A DNA stretch of 64,000 nucleotides. Source: Atherix ibis. Its lineage: Eukaryota; Arthropoda; Insecta; Diptera; Athericidae. The stretch spans positions 81,805,868 through 81,869,867 of the forward strand of contig OY282607.1 of assembly GCA_958298945.1 (NCBI GenBank), written 5' to 3'. Under the pieces are notes generated by a model, which was not told where the DNA came from, made no database searches, and saw only the letters and a program-made list of their open reading frames with translations. Of this stretch, positions 23,866-34,884 are shown one piece after another. A program made the position numbers and the translations under genes. The number at the start of each line of letters is the position of its first letter. The first letter of the stretch is position 1.

Positions 23866-25300
23866 ACAAGGGTTATCTGATTAATACCTGACCTTGACAA
23901 GAAAAAACATTTTTTTGTATAAAATTCACTTTATTCTTCAATATAATTTCATTTTAGCTCGATATAATTAGGTCTAAGTTTCTCTTTATTTTTTATCCCA
24001 TCCAAATAATATGATATACGAGGTCTGCTCAAAAAGTATCGCGAATTTTGTGTTTTTTCAAAAATTATTTATTTATTCATGAATATCTATTTTGTCCTCT
24101 TCAAAGTAATCCCCACCAGATATTATACACTTGTTCCAACGTTTTTTTAAATCCTCGAAGCACTTCATTTTTTGTGATCTTGTTCAGCTCCTCCTTCGAT
24201 GCCGTCTTTATCTCCTCAATCGTAGCGTAGCGTCGTCCTTTCATAGGGCTCTTCAGTTTCATGAACAAGGAAAAGTCACAGAGGGTCCAGATCTGGGAAA
24301 TATCAGCCATTATGACTGTGTTGTTTTTGGCCAAAAATTCGCGCACAAGCAACGATGTATGAGCAGGGGCGTTAACATGGTTCAAAAGACAATTTTTGTT
24401 CTTCCACAAATCCGGGCGTTTTTGGCGGATTGCTTGGCGCAACTTGCGCATAACTTGCAGATAATATTCCTTATTGACAGTTCTACCCTGTGGCAAAAAC
24501 TCATGATGGACCACGTCCCTGCAAACGAAGAAAACTGTAAGCAAAATCTTCACATTCAATCGAACTTGGCACGCTTTTTTTCAGTCTTGGCTCGTGCGGC
24601 AGTTTCCATTGGGATGATTGAGCTTTGTTTTCCACGTCATAACCATAAACCCATGATTCGTCACCAGTTATGACCCTCTGGACTAAATTTGGGTTGTCGC
24701 GGACAGAGTCCAACAGCTCCTTAGCAATGCTAATGCGATGCTGTTTTTGGTCGAAATTGAGCAATTTTGGTGCGAATTTCCCGGCGAACCATCTCACGCC
24801 CAAATCTTCTCTATTCTTTTTGAACAGACCTCGTATCACAATTTAGGCCAAATCTATTACGCAGCGCCATTTTTTCATATTCTAAAATTGAAAATAATCT
24901 CTTTGGACTATATATGATGAATATGGTGGAAGTGTAAGCAAATCTTTATCTAATTTATGAAATTTATCGCCACTTCGATGACACAAGTACATTGTCTTAA
25001 TGAACTAGAATTTTTTCTTTGTCAAATGCGACGGTTTTGTCTTGATTTTATTATTGAAGTAGTCAAATCATATTATATAATACTGCCATTTCGCCGATAG
25101 CTTTCTTATACCATAAAATTCCATGTAAGATATTGCCTAGACATTATATCGACATGCTTATCATGTCAGCTATCTGGTAAACTTTTATTCAAATGCCTTT
25201 ACAAACAATATTATGGATTTTATTAATTATTTCTTCTCGTACGACAATAACATAATTCATTAACCCACTTCTGAATCTATTTCATACGGTGACGAGGAGT
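23866..25300 (-). mobile_element. Mariner family F copy 2, decayed, hosts mariner B3
   Basis: Its left end reads AAGGGTTATCTGATTAATAC followed by CTGACCTTGACAAGAAAAAA, matching the family F end at 20533. The part after the inserted B element gives, on the minus strand, KMALRNRFG and an LVHxDNVLV block, the decayed second aspartate site. The right boundary is uncertain. It is interrupted at 24019-24833. Confidence 0.6.
24019..24833 (-). mobile_element. Mariner family B copy 3, internally deleted
   Basis: Ends ACGAGGTCTGCTCAAAAAG and TTTTTGAACAGACCTCGTA are both bordered by TA (24017-24018, 24834-24835). Total 815 bases. The minus-strand transposase reads KLLNFDQKQHRISIAKELL, the first aspartate block ITGDESWVYGY, HEPRLKK, then PQGRTVNKEYYLQVMRKLR, a decayed second site (LLNHVNAPAHTSLL, where the aspartate of HxDNAP is replaced by valine), and CDFSLF with the third aspartate. 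The helix-turn-helix half is gone: a deletion joins codons before KLLNFDQK to the right terminus. It cannot bind or cut its ends itself. Confidence 0.9.
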
Positions 25301-27440
25301 TCACATTATACTTTTTAAGTTTTAGTTTAGTTTAAAACCTAAAATATATTTAAAATATTATTTTTTTTTTCTTCATAAAATAGTGTTTTATGAACACACA
25401 AAATTCACTTTTTCCATATTAATCAAAAACAAAAACCTTGTCTCCTTTCAATGACCATCAAAACCAAGCTAGTGAACAAATGTTTATAAAATTTTATATG
25501 GAATCTTTTAAATAAATTTTTATAATAAAAATAATATCATTTTACAGATATTAACTATATTTCTTGCATTTGTCAATGACTTTTCATATTGCCATCGTTT
25601 ACTGTTGAACAACTTTGACCATTTCACGTCTTATTATTTTTCTGAATATTGCTTCGATTAAAAATTAATTCTATTGTAGTTGAAAAGATCATTAAGCTAC
25701 AATTACAAATAAATTGTTTTATTATTTTTTTCAAATTTATTCATTTAATTTTTACTTTTATGCATATAGCTTTACAATCATAAATATTTGTATTATAAAT
25801 TCATCAATTAGATATGATATTAAAATGAAAAGTTCTAAAATATAATACGTATTTCAAAGCGGAAATTACTTCAATTAAGAATATGTATAATACCGGACAC
25901 TATTACTTTGTCCTTTAGAAAAACATTAATACATACGAGTATACTAAAATAGTCAAATAATAATAGGAATTCGAATTGCTATGATTTAGTTTATAAAATA
26001 TAAACTATTATCTAAAATTATTGGCTCTTAATTTAGAGTATGTAATTTATATTGACCTTGAAGTTTAATTTCCTTACAATAATAATTGTTCTTTGTTCTA
26101 TTACAAAATGGTGATCTTTATAACAATAGACCCTAATCAATGTTACCTAAATATTAATAAGGATTTATATTTTACCCCTCAAAATTACTAAATTTCTCCT
26201 ATTAAAAGTGAAAGTTTATTAAAATGAGGACTATTTTGACCAGCAAATGGTTTCTCTCAGTTCTATTGTATTGTAGTAAATCCTTGTAAGTAAAATAATA
26301 GTTAAATCAGTGTTTAAATGTACAAAGTTTACGTATTAATTGTACAAGTCAGAAATGACTATAAAACTAGAGGATTAGTTATCATAATCGTTCACCAATA
26401 CATATAATTTTCATTAAATATTAATTATTTCGATAATAAAATATTGTACAGAATTGGAATTTTGTATAAAACTTACAAGTATAATTATAATTTGTTTAGA
26501 AGTTAGTTTCTTCTACAATATCATTAGGCGTAAGTCTAATTAGTCTTGTTAAAGTATATGTAATTGTTACTACAAAAAAAAATAAAAGTATCTAACCAAA
26601 ACCAGTACATTATGAAAATGCTAATTGAATATACAAACTTTTCATCGTAATCGTAATTAGGCTCACAGTTCAATATATGATATTGTATTGATAATATTAT
26701 GTATTCCTTTTAATTTTTGTCATTTCACTTATGTATTGGTGTAAGGAAATTATTTTGATTTGAAAATAGACACATTGTCCTTAGAAGTTGAACTATAAAG
26801 TGCACTCTGCGAATGTACATACACACCAGCAGACATATTCAACTAATGTGAATGCTTCTTTACGATTTTTATTTGCACAGACAATTTTTGCTATTGGGTC
26901 CTGCCTTTGGTTAACAAACTCATTTAATGGCTACCAACAATCTATGTACTACCGAAAATTCCATTCTATAGACGCCAAATAGAATTTCTATTCCATTTGC
27001 TTAGCAATCAAATAAACTTATCTATGTTGATACAACGATTAGGCTATTCCATTGATAATTTCATATCTTTTAGTATTGAACATTAGCTACTCGTACATTA
27101 AAAGAGGACAAATAATAGCAGGAAAAAAAAATTCTAACAAATATAAACATTTATTATGAAAAAATCAATTCTATGTTAATCAAAAGCAAAAAAAAAATGT
27201 TAAACAATGAAAAAATAAATAAAGTAAAATGAAAGACAATATTTTGTAAATATTCTTAGTTTATATGAAAGATAAATAATTTTTATGTACTGAAGATAAA
27301 TATGAGATTTTTTTTTGAATTTACAGAAAACATATAAACCAAAACTTGTATTTGATATTTGACACGAAAAGAATTATTCCAAAAAAGCTTTCGTACAAGT
27401 AGTTTTGGGTTATCCATGTCTGTCATTTACCAACTTTTAA
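25301..27440. other. AT-rich stretch, nothing recognised
   Basis: About 2.1 kb with no recognisable coding, RNA or transposon signal. The 64-codon open frame at 26788-26982 has no homologous motif that I know and no exon-like borders. Confidence 0.6.
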
Positions 27441-27489
27441 GCATATACAGTGTGTCCTAAAAATAACCGAACTTTATATTTAAATCATA

Positions 27490-28755
27490 GGTGTATAACT
27501 TAAAAATGCGGGATTTTTGGCAAACTTTGAGTGTTTATTTTATAAAATTGACTTTTTCAAAATAAACACTCAAAGTTTTTTTTCCCATCTTTCTGGCAAC
27601 ATATGGATTCCGCGCCAAAAAAAACTGCTCCGGTTTTGAGGCCAAGAATGAATCGAGCCAACTTTTGATGCCCTGTTCTGAAGTGAAGCGTATTCCGGTG
27701 AGACCGGTTTGCATGGATCTAAACAAATGGTAGTCGGACGGGGCAAGGTCTGGGCTATAAGGCGGGTGAGGCAAAACTTCCCAGCCACTGTTTTCTAAAT
27801 AATTTTTAACCGGTCTTGCAACATGAGGCCGAGCGTTGTCATGATGGAAAATTATGGCTTCGTGTCTGGTCGCATATTCCGGGCGTTTTTCGGCCAATGC
27901 TCGCTTCAAACGGATTAATTGTGTTCGGTAGAGGTCGCCTGTGATCGTCTGGCCCGATTTCAATAGCTCATAATAGATCACACCCTTCTGATCCCACCAA
28001 ATACAGAGCATTACCTTGGCGCCATGGATATTTGGCTTTGGCGTTGATTTGGCTGGTTGGCCGGGCTTCACATTCGATTTTTTGCGCTTTGGGTTGTCGT
28101 AATGAATCAATTTTTCATCGCCAGTAATGATTCGATTCAAAAACGACTTATTTTTCTGCCGTTCAAGCAGCATTTCGGATATGCAAAATCGCCTTTCAAC
28201 GTCTCTCGGCTTCAATTCTTATGGGACCCAATTTCCTTGGTTTTTTGAATGAATCCTGCTGCTTTCAAACGTTTTAAAATGGCTGCTTGAGTGACTCCCA
28301 ATGATTTTGCAATTTCTTCTTGAGTTCGACAACAGTCTTCGTCGAGTAATGCCTCCAAATCTTCATCTTCAAAATTTTTTGGCTGACCTGGTCGTTCTTT
28401 GTCTTCCGTGTCAAAATCACCACTTCTGAACCGCACAAACCATCTCTCGCACGTTGAAATCGATGGAACATATTCAGGATAAGCTTCGGTGAGCAATCGA
28501 TGTGCTTCAGCTGCACTTTTTTCAAATTGAAGAAGTAAATCAACACTTCCCGCAAATGGGACTTTTTTGGTACGAAATTCGACATTTTTGAAGCAAAAAA
28601 AAAACTTTGTTGTTTACACTATTTCGTTCAATGACTAATCGAGAATGAATGACAGATGTTTAACCTCCAAAATGCCATATGAGTTATTATTAACACAAAC
28701 CATGTGTAAAAGTTATGCCATCTGTTTTCAATCCCGCATTTTTAAGTTATACACC
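27490..28755 (-). mobile_element. Mariner family E, Mos1/mauritiana-like, near full length
   Basis: Inverted ends GGTGTATAACTTAAAAATGC and its complement ending AAGTTATACACC lie at 27490 and 28755. The length of about 1.27 kb is close to that of Mos1-type elements. It is inserted in the end of a family D mariner. Confidence 0.9.
27570..28585 (-). pseudogene. Mos1-like transposase, frameshifted at both ends
   Basis: Mauritiana-subfamily transposases carry out cut-and-paste movement with a DD34D domain. The reading begins MSNFVPKKSHLREVLIYFF, shifts, and continues with LLTEAYPEYVPSISTCERWF, DFDTEDKE and ALLDEDCCRTQEEIAKSL. A second shift occurs near 28230. The catalytic part is intact in one frame: ITGDEKLIHY (first aspartate; the usual tryptophan after GDEK is leucine), MLCIWWDQKGVIYYELL, FHHDNARPH (second) and PPYSPDLAPSDYHLF (third). 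Thirty-four residues separate the second and third aspartates. A run of A at about 27617-27624 shifts the frame again before GIHMLPERWEKK. Confidence 0.92.
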
Positions 28756-28778
28756 CAATACAATATGCAGCGCCATCT

Positions 28779-28897
28779 GAAAGTTATATCCTAGTTACCA
28801 AATATTGTTAAGGGGCAGAAAGAAGGTCTTGGTATAAATGTAATGAGACTGTTATTACTGAGAACGATCTAGCAATGCTGAGGACTTTTCCTCGACA
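28779..28897 (+). mobile_element. Mariner family C 5' fragment
   Basis: GTTACCAAATATTG and the following hundred bases (GCAGAAAGAAGG, ATGTAATGAGA, GAACGATCTAGCAATGCTGA) match the reverse complement of bases 1141-1250, at the start of family C copy 1. It lies immediately before the D2 mariner. The family assignment is through that copy only. Confidence 0.55.
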
Positions 28898-29290
28898 TAC
28901 ACAGTGTGTCCCAAAAACTTTATATTTAAATCATACAACATGCAACCGAACTTTATATTTAAGTCATATAACATGCAGTGCCATCTATTTAATGAAAAGA
29001 TACATTCATCCTCTTTCAAACGCACCTAAATTTATGTTAATCAGATGACAGATGTGAAAGTTACAGCCATTTCAATAAAAGAAAAAGTGTGCTAATGTTA
29101 CAAAACAAAAAAGAGCAAATATAAAATTTTGTGTTAAACTTGAATACGTGGTTTACACGATTTAAAAATGGTCGCGAGGATTTAAAGGACGACCTAAGGC
29201 CAGGTCGTCTGGAAGCTAGTAATCGTGCTGAATTGGTGGAAAAAGTCCGTGAAATTATTGGTATTGAAGCAAATTTTACTATGAGAATGT

Positions 29291-29303
29291 TGGCTAAGGA
29301 ATT
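29291..29303. repeat. Target-site duplication of LINE J3, left copy
   Basis: TGGCTAAGGAATT, repeated exactly at 31900-31912 on the other side of the LINE. The T-rich run that starts at 29303 is the complement of the LINE's poly(A) tail. Confidence 0.95.
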
Positions 29304-31899
29304 TTTTTTTTTTTTTTTTTTTATTTATTTAGATATTTACAACTACAACATTGTAATAAGCAAATTTTTACAATAGTATTAATTAACTTGATAGGTTATG
29401 GGGAGTAAACATCCAATGAAGTTCCTCCTGCTAGCGTGTGTTTCTGTTAGGCCTCAGTATTTAAGTAAATCACGCGACCAGTGACGCTTAAGTCTTCGAT
29501 GGGTATTTCTAGGGAAGGAAATGGAGGATAGTTCTTGAACAAGAGGATTATTATGATTGAGGACACGGGAACGGAACTTTTTATAACGAGATACTGCCAC
29601 ATCAAAAACAAATGGGACTTTAAGATCACGATGAATAACAGTATTGCGAACATAAAAGGGGGTATCGAATATTGTACGGAGTATTTTTGATTGAAGGGAT
29701 TGGATTCGACGGGAATTAGAAGGCTTAGTAGATTCCCAGAGTTCTAGTCCGTATGTCCATATGGGTTTCAGTAAAGTATTGTATAACAGAACTTTGCTGT
29801 CTATAGTAAGTTTGGAACGTTTGTCTAGAAGTCGAAGTAGTTTTAGGTATCGTCTTTTAAGTTCTTGTCTTTTAAGTCTTGTATGTGGGTTCCATGTCAA
29901 GCGTTTGTCTAAGTACAGTCCTAGATACCGAGCTTCGGTGTGTTGAGGTATGGCACTGCCATTAAGGTATATGGGAGGGCATGTCTCACGACGGAGAGTA
30001 AAAGTTACCCGGATAGATTTACGTTCATTGATTTTTAGTCTCCACTTAGTAAACCAGTTCTAGAGGGTTTGGATTTGGATTTGGAGAGTTTCGGAAGCAT
30101 GTTGGGGATTTTCGCTAGATTCAAGGCAGGCCGTATCATCGGCGTATGTAGCAAAGAAGATATTAGGGCGGGTTGGGATATCGCATGTGTAAATGTTGGA
30201 GAGGATGGGCCCAAGTATGCTACCCTGAGGAACCCCAACCAATATCGGAGAGATATTTGACAGTACGTTGGATTCATTTACTTGGAAGTGTCGGTTGGAA
30301 AGGAATGATCTTATGATTAGGAAATAGGTGGAAGGAAGGAACTTCTTGAGTTTCCAGAGTAGACCCGGGTGCCAAACTCTATTAAAAGCTTGACTTATAT
30401 CAAGAAACACACCGGGACAGTACTCTTTTCTTTCTAAAGAGGATGCAATGAAATCGACAACACGATGACACTGCTGGGTAGTAGAATGTTCGGCACGGAA
30501 ACCAAATTGGTGATTAGGAATTAAATTTGAAGATTTGAGTAGATGATATAAGCGGCGAAGAAGGATTTTTTCAAAAATTTTTGAGAGAAGTCGAAGGAGA
30601 CTTATTGGCCTGTAGGAAGTGGGCCGGTTTATTGGTTTATTGGGCTTAGGGATCATTTTAATGATTGCAAATTTCCATAGGATTGGGAAATGTGTTGTTC
30701 TAAGGATGGAGTTATATATTATGGCAAGGAAAACTATTGCTCTTTTAGGGAGTTGTTGGAGTATATTGGAGGTTATCAGATCATAGCCAGGAGCTTTATT
30801 TTTGGGAAGGAGCTTGATTAAATTGGCAACTTCGGAAGGAGTGATTGCCTTAGGGGGAAGACTCATTGGTAAAGGAATGGATAGTTCCGTCTCGATTGTA
30901 GTGCAATGAGTCCTGTCTAATATGTCCTCATGTGGAGTAAATGTTTGTGCAAGGTGTTCAGCAAAAGCGTCTGCTTTATGTTTGTCCGTTTTGGCCCAGG
31001 TTCCGTCAGTTTTTCGTAAAGGGTGATTTGTTTTTCTATAAGATAGTATTTGTCTTGTAGCAGTCTACAAAGTTCTGTTTTTCGTTAGGGTTGAAGTATA
31101 GTTTCTAAAACGTTCTGTATTGTATTTAGTGATTTCGTCATGTAGTTCTTTTTGCAGTTTGTTCTGTTTGGTTTTGTCGCTGGGCATTCTTGTGTGTTGC
31201 CAATGAGATCTTGCTTTTCGTTTTTCTGCAATAAGACGCCTAATTGTTAATGGTTGAATTGTCAGGTTTTGTGTAGGTTTCGAGTTTTTACTTTTTTGCG
31301 AAAAGTCTGTAGCGTTTTGTAGTAAACATGTAAACTTGTGTATCGTATCATCTAGTTCTTGTACTGTTTTTAAGCTTTGTCGTAAGTCTAAATGCTCGTC
31401 AATATGTTGTTTGAATAATTCCCAGTCAATTGGTACATTATTAAGTCTCGGCGCATTGACTTTTTGAGTGGATTGGGAATCGAGAACTAGTAGAACAGGG
31501 CTATGATCGGAATTAAGATCTAGAAGTGAATCAACATTAATATTGGAGGAATTCATGAGACAAGTTATAAAGTAATCTAGAATGTCCGGAAGCTTAGATC
31601 GGGAAGTTGGCCAGTATGTGGGAGTCGGAGGAGAGATGACTTGGTAGAAAGAGGATGAAAGCACTTGATTAAGAATAATCCCACGGGGATTGGAGACTCG
31701 ACAGCCCCATTGTGGGTGCTTGGTGTTAAAGTCACCACCAGCAATGAAAGAACTCCCAAGAGCTTGGAAAAATGACCTAAATTCAAGGGAGTTTATAGGT
31801 TTATTAGGAGGGCAATAGGTTGCGGCAATAGTTAAGGGGATAGGGGAGCAGTCAATTGATACTGCGGTGGATTGAAGAAAATCTTCTGCAATATAGGAA
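29304..31899 (-). mobile_element. Jockey-like LINE J3, 5' truncated, near-intact ORF2
   Basis: A 2.6-kb insertion bounded by a perfect 13-base target duplication, with its poly(A) tail as a T run at about 29303-29322. It has a short 3' untranslated region of about 130 bases. The 5' end lies inside the endonuclease domain, so the copy is 5' truncated. It interrupts the helix-turn-helix region of mariner D2. Confidence 0.95.
29454..31899 (-). pseudogene. Jockey-like ORF2: endonuclease part, reverse transcriptase; two stops
   Basis: The polyprotein would nick DNA and reverse transcribe its own RNA. Open from the 5' junction, it shows the endonuclease blocks AATYCPPNKP, IAGGDFNTKHPQWGCR and SDHSPVLL. 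Next come VANLIKLLPKNKAPGYDLI, YRPISLLRLLSKIFEK, GFRAEHSTTQQCHRV, LDISQAFNRVWHPGLL (motif A), GVPQGSILGPILSNIY and TYADDTA (catalytic YADD). The C-terminal region has LGLYLDKRLTWNPHTR and IWTYGLELW. Two TAG stops, at 31065-31067 and 30060-30062, lie in an otherwise single frame of about 815 codons. That level of preservation, with the perfect duplication, indicates a recent copy. No RNase H domain is visible. Confidence 0.92.
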
Positions 31900-31912
31900 T
31901 GGCTAAGGAATT
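31900..31912. repeat. Target-site duplication of LINE J3, right copy
   Basis: TGGCTAAGGAATT, identical to 29291-29303. Confidence 0.95.
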
Positions 31913-32374
31913 AAATATGAGTAAAAACACTCTTTGGAGAATTTTAACTGAAGATTTGGGTAAAAGAAAGTCCGGGTGCGTTTTGTTCCACATGAATTAA
32001 ATGAAGACCAAAAAATCGCTCGTGTGGAGAATTGCAAAGACATTGTTGAAATTGCTGAAAACGATCCAGACTTTTTTGATTCGATCATAACTGGTGATGA
32101 GTCATGGTGCTTTAAATATGACCCTGAAACTAAGCGTCAATCTGCTGAATGGAAGTCCAAAGGCGAGCCAAAACCAAAAAAAATTGCGTTTTCAGAAGTC
32201 TCGAATCAAGACAATATTGATTACTTTTTATGACTCGAAGGGTATTGTCCAGAAAAAATTTGTTCCAGATGGTCGAACTGTTAATGGAGAATACTATTTA
32301 GGCATTTTAGATCGTTTGTGAAAAAGAATTGGTCGTGTTAGACCACCTCACAAGAAAATAATTGGTCGTGCACC

Positions 32375-32406
32375 ATATATACCTGTGTATATATACAGGT
32401 ATATAT
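32375..32406. repeat. Small inverted repeat
   Basis: ATATATACCTGT (32375-32386) and ACAGGTATATAT (32395-32406) are perfect inverted copies around an 8-base TA-rich centre. It lies at the decayed end of mariner D2. A former terminus or a chance AT palindrome are both possible. Confidence 0.7.
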
Positions 32407-33090
32407 TAATTAGAATAATATTTGGTTAAATTAAAATTAGTCATTTTAAATTATGGATCATGAAAAAAACTATAAAATATAGAGAATATACTCCAAATAG
32501 GTGCTGGAACAAAAAGCTTTTGAAGCAGATTTTTCCAAAAAAAATTTTCAGCGATGAGAAACATTTCTCGACTGTGTGGATATGTCAATTAACAAAATTA
32601 AAAACCCACAAATAAATGTGGAGAAGCAGAAAAGTAATTGTCTATCAAGTAAGGTAAAATAGCTTACAAGGGGTAAAAGTAGATATCCGACAGTGGATAT
32701 GTCGTGTATTCCAAATGTGATATTTTAAAAATTAATAATCATATAGTAAACCCTACGGGGAGGTAGTGCATGAACAAAAATGATGGAAATAGAAAGAGGA
32801 AGAGGTGAATGAGGAAAGAATAGAAGGAAGTTGTGGAGGAAAAGAAGAGGAAAAAGGTCAGGAATTTATAAGGTAGCTGACCACTGATCGCAGAGCGAGG
32901 TACAGTCCTAAAGTACTCTAATAAATAAATTAGGTACCACGGGAACCGAGACGCCCCACAGAACGAAATTCAATATAAAAATAGATCTTCCAGGATTATG
33001 GCGTTGAAGCTTTCCATAGCTTTCATGCATAATGCTTTTATAGTGTTTGCTTGTATACGTTAATGTGAGTGGAGTCGTACCTGTTTGTGC
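32407..33090. other. No gene recognised
   Basis: Sequence of mixed composition, less AT-rich after 32740. It contains a purine-rich run (GGAAATAGAAAGAGGAAG-type, about 32785-32860). No protein block is recognised. It may include decayed R1-like LINE sequence, in view of what follows. Confidence 0.45.
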
Positions 33091-33096
33091 TCTATA

Positions 33097-33132
33097 AAAT
33101 ATGATGAACTAGTTCTGTAGTTCATCATATTT
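33097..33132. repeat. Perfect hairpin, 15-base arms
   Basis: AAATATGATGAACTA (33097-33111) and its exact complement TAGTTCATCATATTT (33118-33132) flank the loop GTTCTG. It lies 11 bases before a much longer palindrome. Confidence 0.92.
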
Positions 33133-33143
33133 GATGGTTCATC

Positions 33144-33229
33144 ACCACAGCCATCACGAAAATGCTGAAGCACCTCACCAATAATTGATTATTGGTGAGG
33201 TGCTTCAGCATTTTCGTGATGGCTGTGGT
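33144..33229. repeat. Perfect 42-base palindrome with 2-base spacer
   Basis: The arm at 33144-33185 (starting ACCACAGCCATCACG) is the exact reverse complement of the arm at 33188-33229 (ending CGTGATGGCTGTGGT), separated by TG. The end of the right arm leads straight into the direct repeat at 33231 and resembles its relative GGTGGCTGTGGTTGA at 34879, so the palindrome probably copies LINE-derived sequence back on itself. Confidence 0.95.
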
Positions 33230-33230
33230 T

Positions 33231-33480
33231 GACACCTACACATATATCGCGGGTATGATCTTTGGATCGCAGGAGGGAGATAACTGGCAATGTAGTAAAT
33301 ACTCAGCAATTATCTCGGGTGCTGTCACTTCTGATAAGAGCAGAGGTTTAAGGTAGGTCTCATTACCAGTAGTTGAGGTGATCAGCTTGTAACTGATTAC
33401 TAACTGCTAATTTTCATTTATGGAATGCGCTGATTGAGCATAATCTCAATCCCTATAGTCGTTGGCGACTGGTGTTATAG
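33231..33480 (+). repeat. Direct repeat flanking the R1-like LINE, left copy
   Basis: ATATCGCGGGTATGATCTTTGG, broken here as ATATCGCGGGTA and TGATCTTTGG, then GGTGCTGTCACT, ATCAGCTTGTAACTG, TGCGCTGATTGAGCATAA and CTCAATCCCTAT recur in the same order at about 34885-35107, with roughly 80 percent identity by eye. It is probably the 3' untranslated region of a LINE present twice. Confidence 0.8.
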
Positions 33481-34730
33481 GTATCTCATGGTTTGGAATA
33501 GCACCATTAAATATAGGGAACTAATGTCTACCAAGTAGGCTGTCCACAGGAATATGTGGCAAACCCCGCCTTTTGGAATATTATGATTAACGGTCTCTTG
33601 GGGCAGTTGGAGGAGACCGGTTACGGTGTTATCGCATATGCGGAAGATCTTCTGCTTTGGATGGAGGGGGTGAGTAGGTATGCGGTTAAGGTAGCGGGAT
33701 GCCGCTATATGCAGATGGTGTCTGAATGGGGTAATAGAATGAGAGTGAATGTTGCAGAACCGAAGATTGTGTGTATGTTGTTGAAGGGTTTTTTGGGGGC
33801 CAGTAGGCGGAACCGAAGATTGTGTGTATGTTGTTGAAGAGTTTTTTTTTTATTCGATTAGAGGGGGTCGCGGTCCGACATGCACAGGAGGTACGTTACC
33901 TTGGAGTAAAGGTTGGAGGGAGGCTGAACTTTCGACCTCACTTGCAACATCTAAGAGGGCGCATGGCCGGTTTGGTTATCATGCTGGTGCGAGTAATTCG
34001 CAAAGAATGGGGACTTCGATCCAGAGCGGTGAAAGTCCTGTACAAGGGTGTATTTGTTCCTTGTGCTATGTATGCATTGTGTGTATGGCCTGACATTATG
34101 CGCTACTAGTATGCAAGGGTAGGCATAAATTCTGTTCAGCGTCTGGCTTTGTATGCATTTTGGAATGTGTATAGAACCGTATCAACCGATGCGATGCAGG
34201 TTCTCATGGGACAAATTTCATGGAACCTGGAGGAGCGGGATTCACTACCGTCTACGGCGGGGCATCCCGCTTACTAGTTAACCGTTTAGGAATGAAGAGG
34301 TTCAGGATCTTGAATAGAATGTATGAAATTTGGCAACGCCGATGGGAAGAGAGTGTGAATGGCAGATGGACGCACATGGTCATTTCGGATGTGTGCTTTG
34401 TGTCTGCGTCCGGATTTGAATTTGGTCTGTAACTTGGGTATTTACTCACGGGACATGACAGTATGAATGAGTTCCTGTACGGCCGTTGATTGGCGGTGGA
34501 AACGAGATGCCCTAATGGGGCGGCGGAGGAGAGTGCCAAGCGTGACATAGGTGCATGTGCAATCGTGGTGAATTATGAGAGTGTAGATGTGAATAGAGTG
34601 TTAGGTATAAGAGAACGGTATGGATGCCTCAATAGATTTGCCTTGGCACGTTTTGAGAGGAGAGCGAGAATGGTGCATGAACGAGTGTGTAAATGGCACG
34701 TAAGGTGACTACAATCGGGTGAAAGACCAA
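33480..34730 (+). mobile_element. R1-like LINE, reverse transcriptase C-terminal part, decayed
   Basis: Starts with VGCPQEYVANPAFWNIMI, equal to the GCPQGSVLGPALWN block of R1-type reverse transcriptases. Next is VIAYAEDLLLWMEG, the catalytic box in which the first aspartate of YADD is glutamate. Then follow RMRVNVAEPKIVCMLL, a short duplication of CCGAAGATTGTGTGTATGTT at about 33760 and 33812, VRYLGVKVGGRLNFRPHL and a long arginine-rich tail across 34000-34710 in shifting frames. Upstream fingers and the endonuclease are absent. It is flanked by the direct repeats at 33231 and 34885. Confidence 0.8.
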
Positions 34731-34884
34731 GGTCGATTCCGGTTGGACTTTCGGTTCTTGGCGAACCCGCGTACCTGAGCTGGCTTAGCGGTGCCTAGGG
34801 ATTTACAAGATTCCTTATCGTAGCTTAATAAGCGGAGTACAAACCGAAGTACTCTTAAAACAAAAATTGGTACTATGTGGTGGC

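Larger units (their letters stand above)
27448..28778. mobile_element. Mariner family D copy 1, end fragment split by mariner E
   Basis: The left end CAGTGTGTCCTAAAAATAAC follows a TA at 27446-27447. Bases 27448-27489 and about 28757-28778 together match the 5' end of copy D2 (28900 onward: CAACATGCAGTGCCATCT versus CAATATGCAGCGCCATCT). The Mos1-like element at 27490-28755 sits between these halves. Nothing of the D transposase is kept here. Confidence 0.7.
28900..32340 (+). mobile_element. Mariner family D copy 2, split by LINE J3
   Basis: The left end CAGTGTGTCCCAAAAACTTT follows TA at 28898-28899. The transposase reads NTWFTRFKNGREDLKDDLRP, the linker with NRAELVEKVREI, then is interrupted by the LINE at 29304. 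After it come LNMSKNTLWRILTEDLGK, FVPHELNEDQKIARVENCK, the first aspartate block ITGDESWCFKYDPETK, GEPKPKK, VPDGRTVNGEYYLGILDRL and RVRPPHKK. Several frame changes occur. The second and third catalytic aspartates and a right terminus are not found, so the copy is truncated near 32340. Confidence 0.8.

Noticed and set aside
24131..24673. 180-codon plus-strand open frame
   Set aside because: Antisense shadow of the transposase in mariner B3.
26788..26982. 64-codon open frame as an exon
   Set aside because: No splice signals at its borders and no internal pattern suggesting coding.
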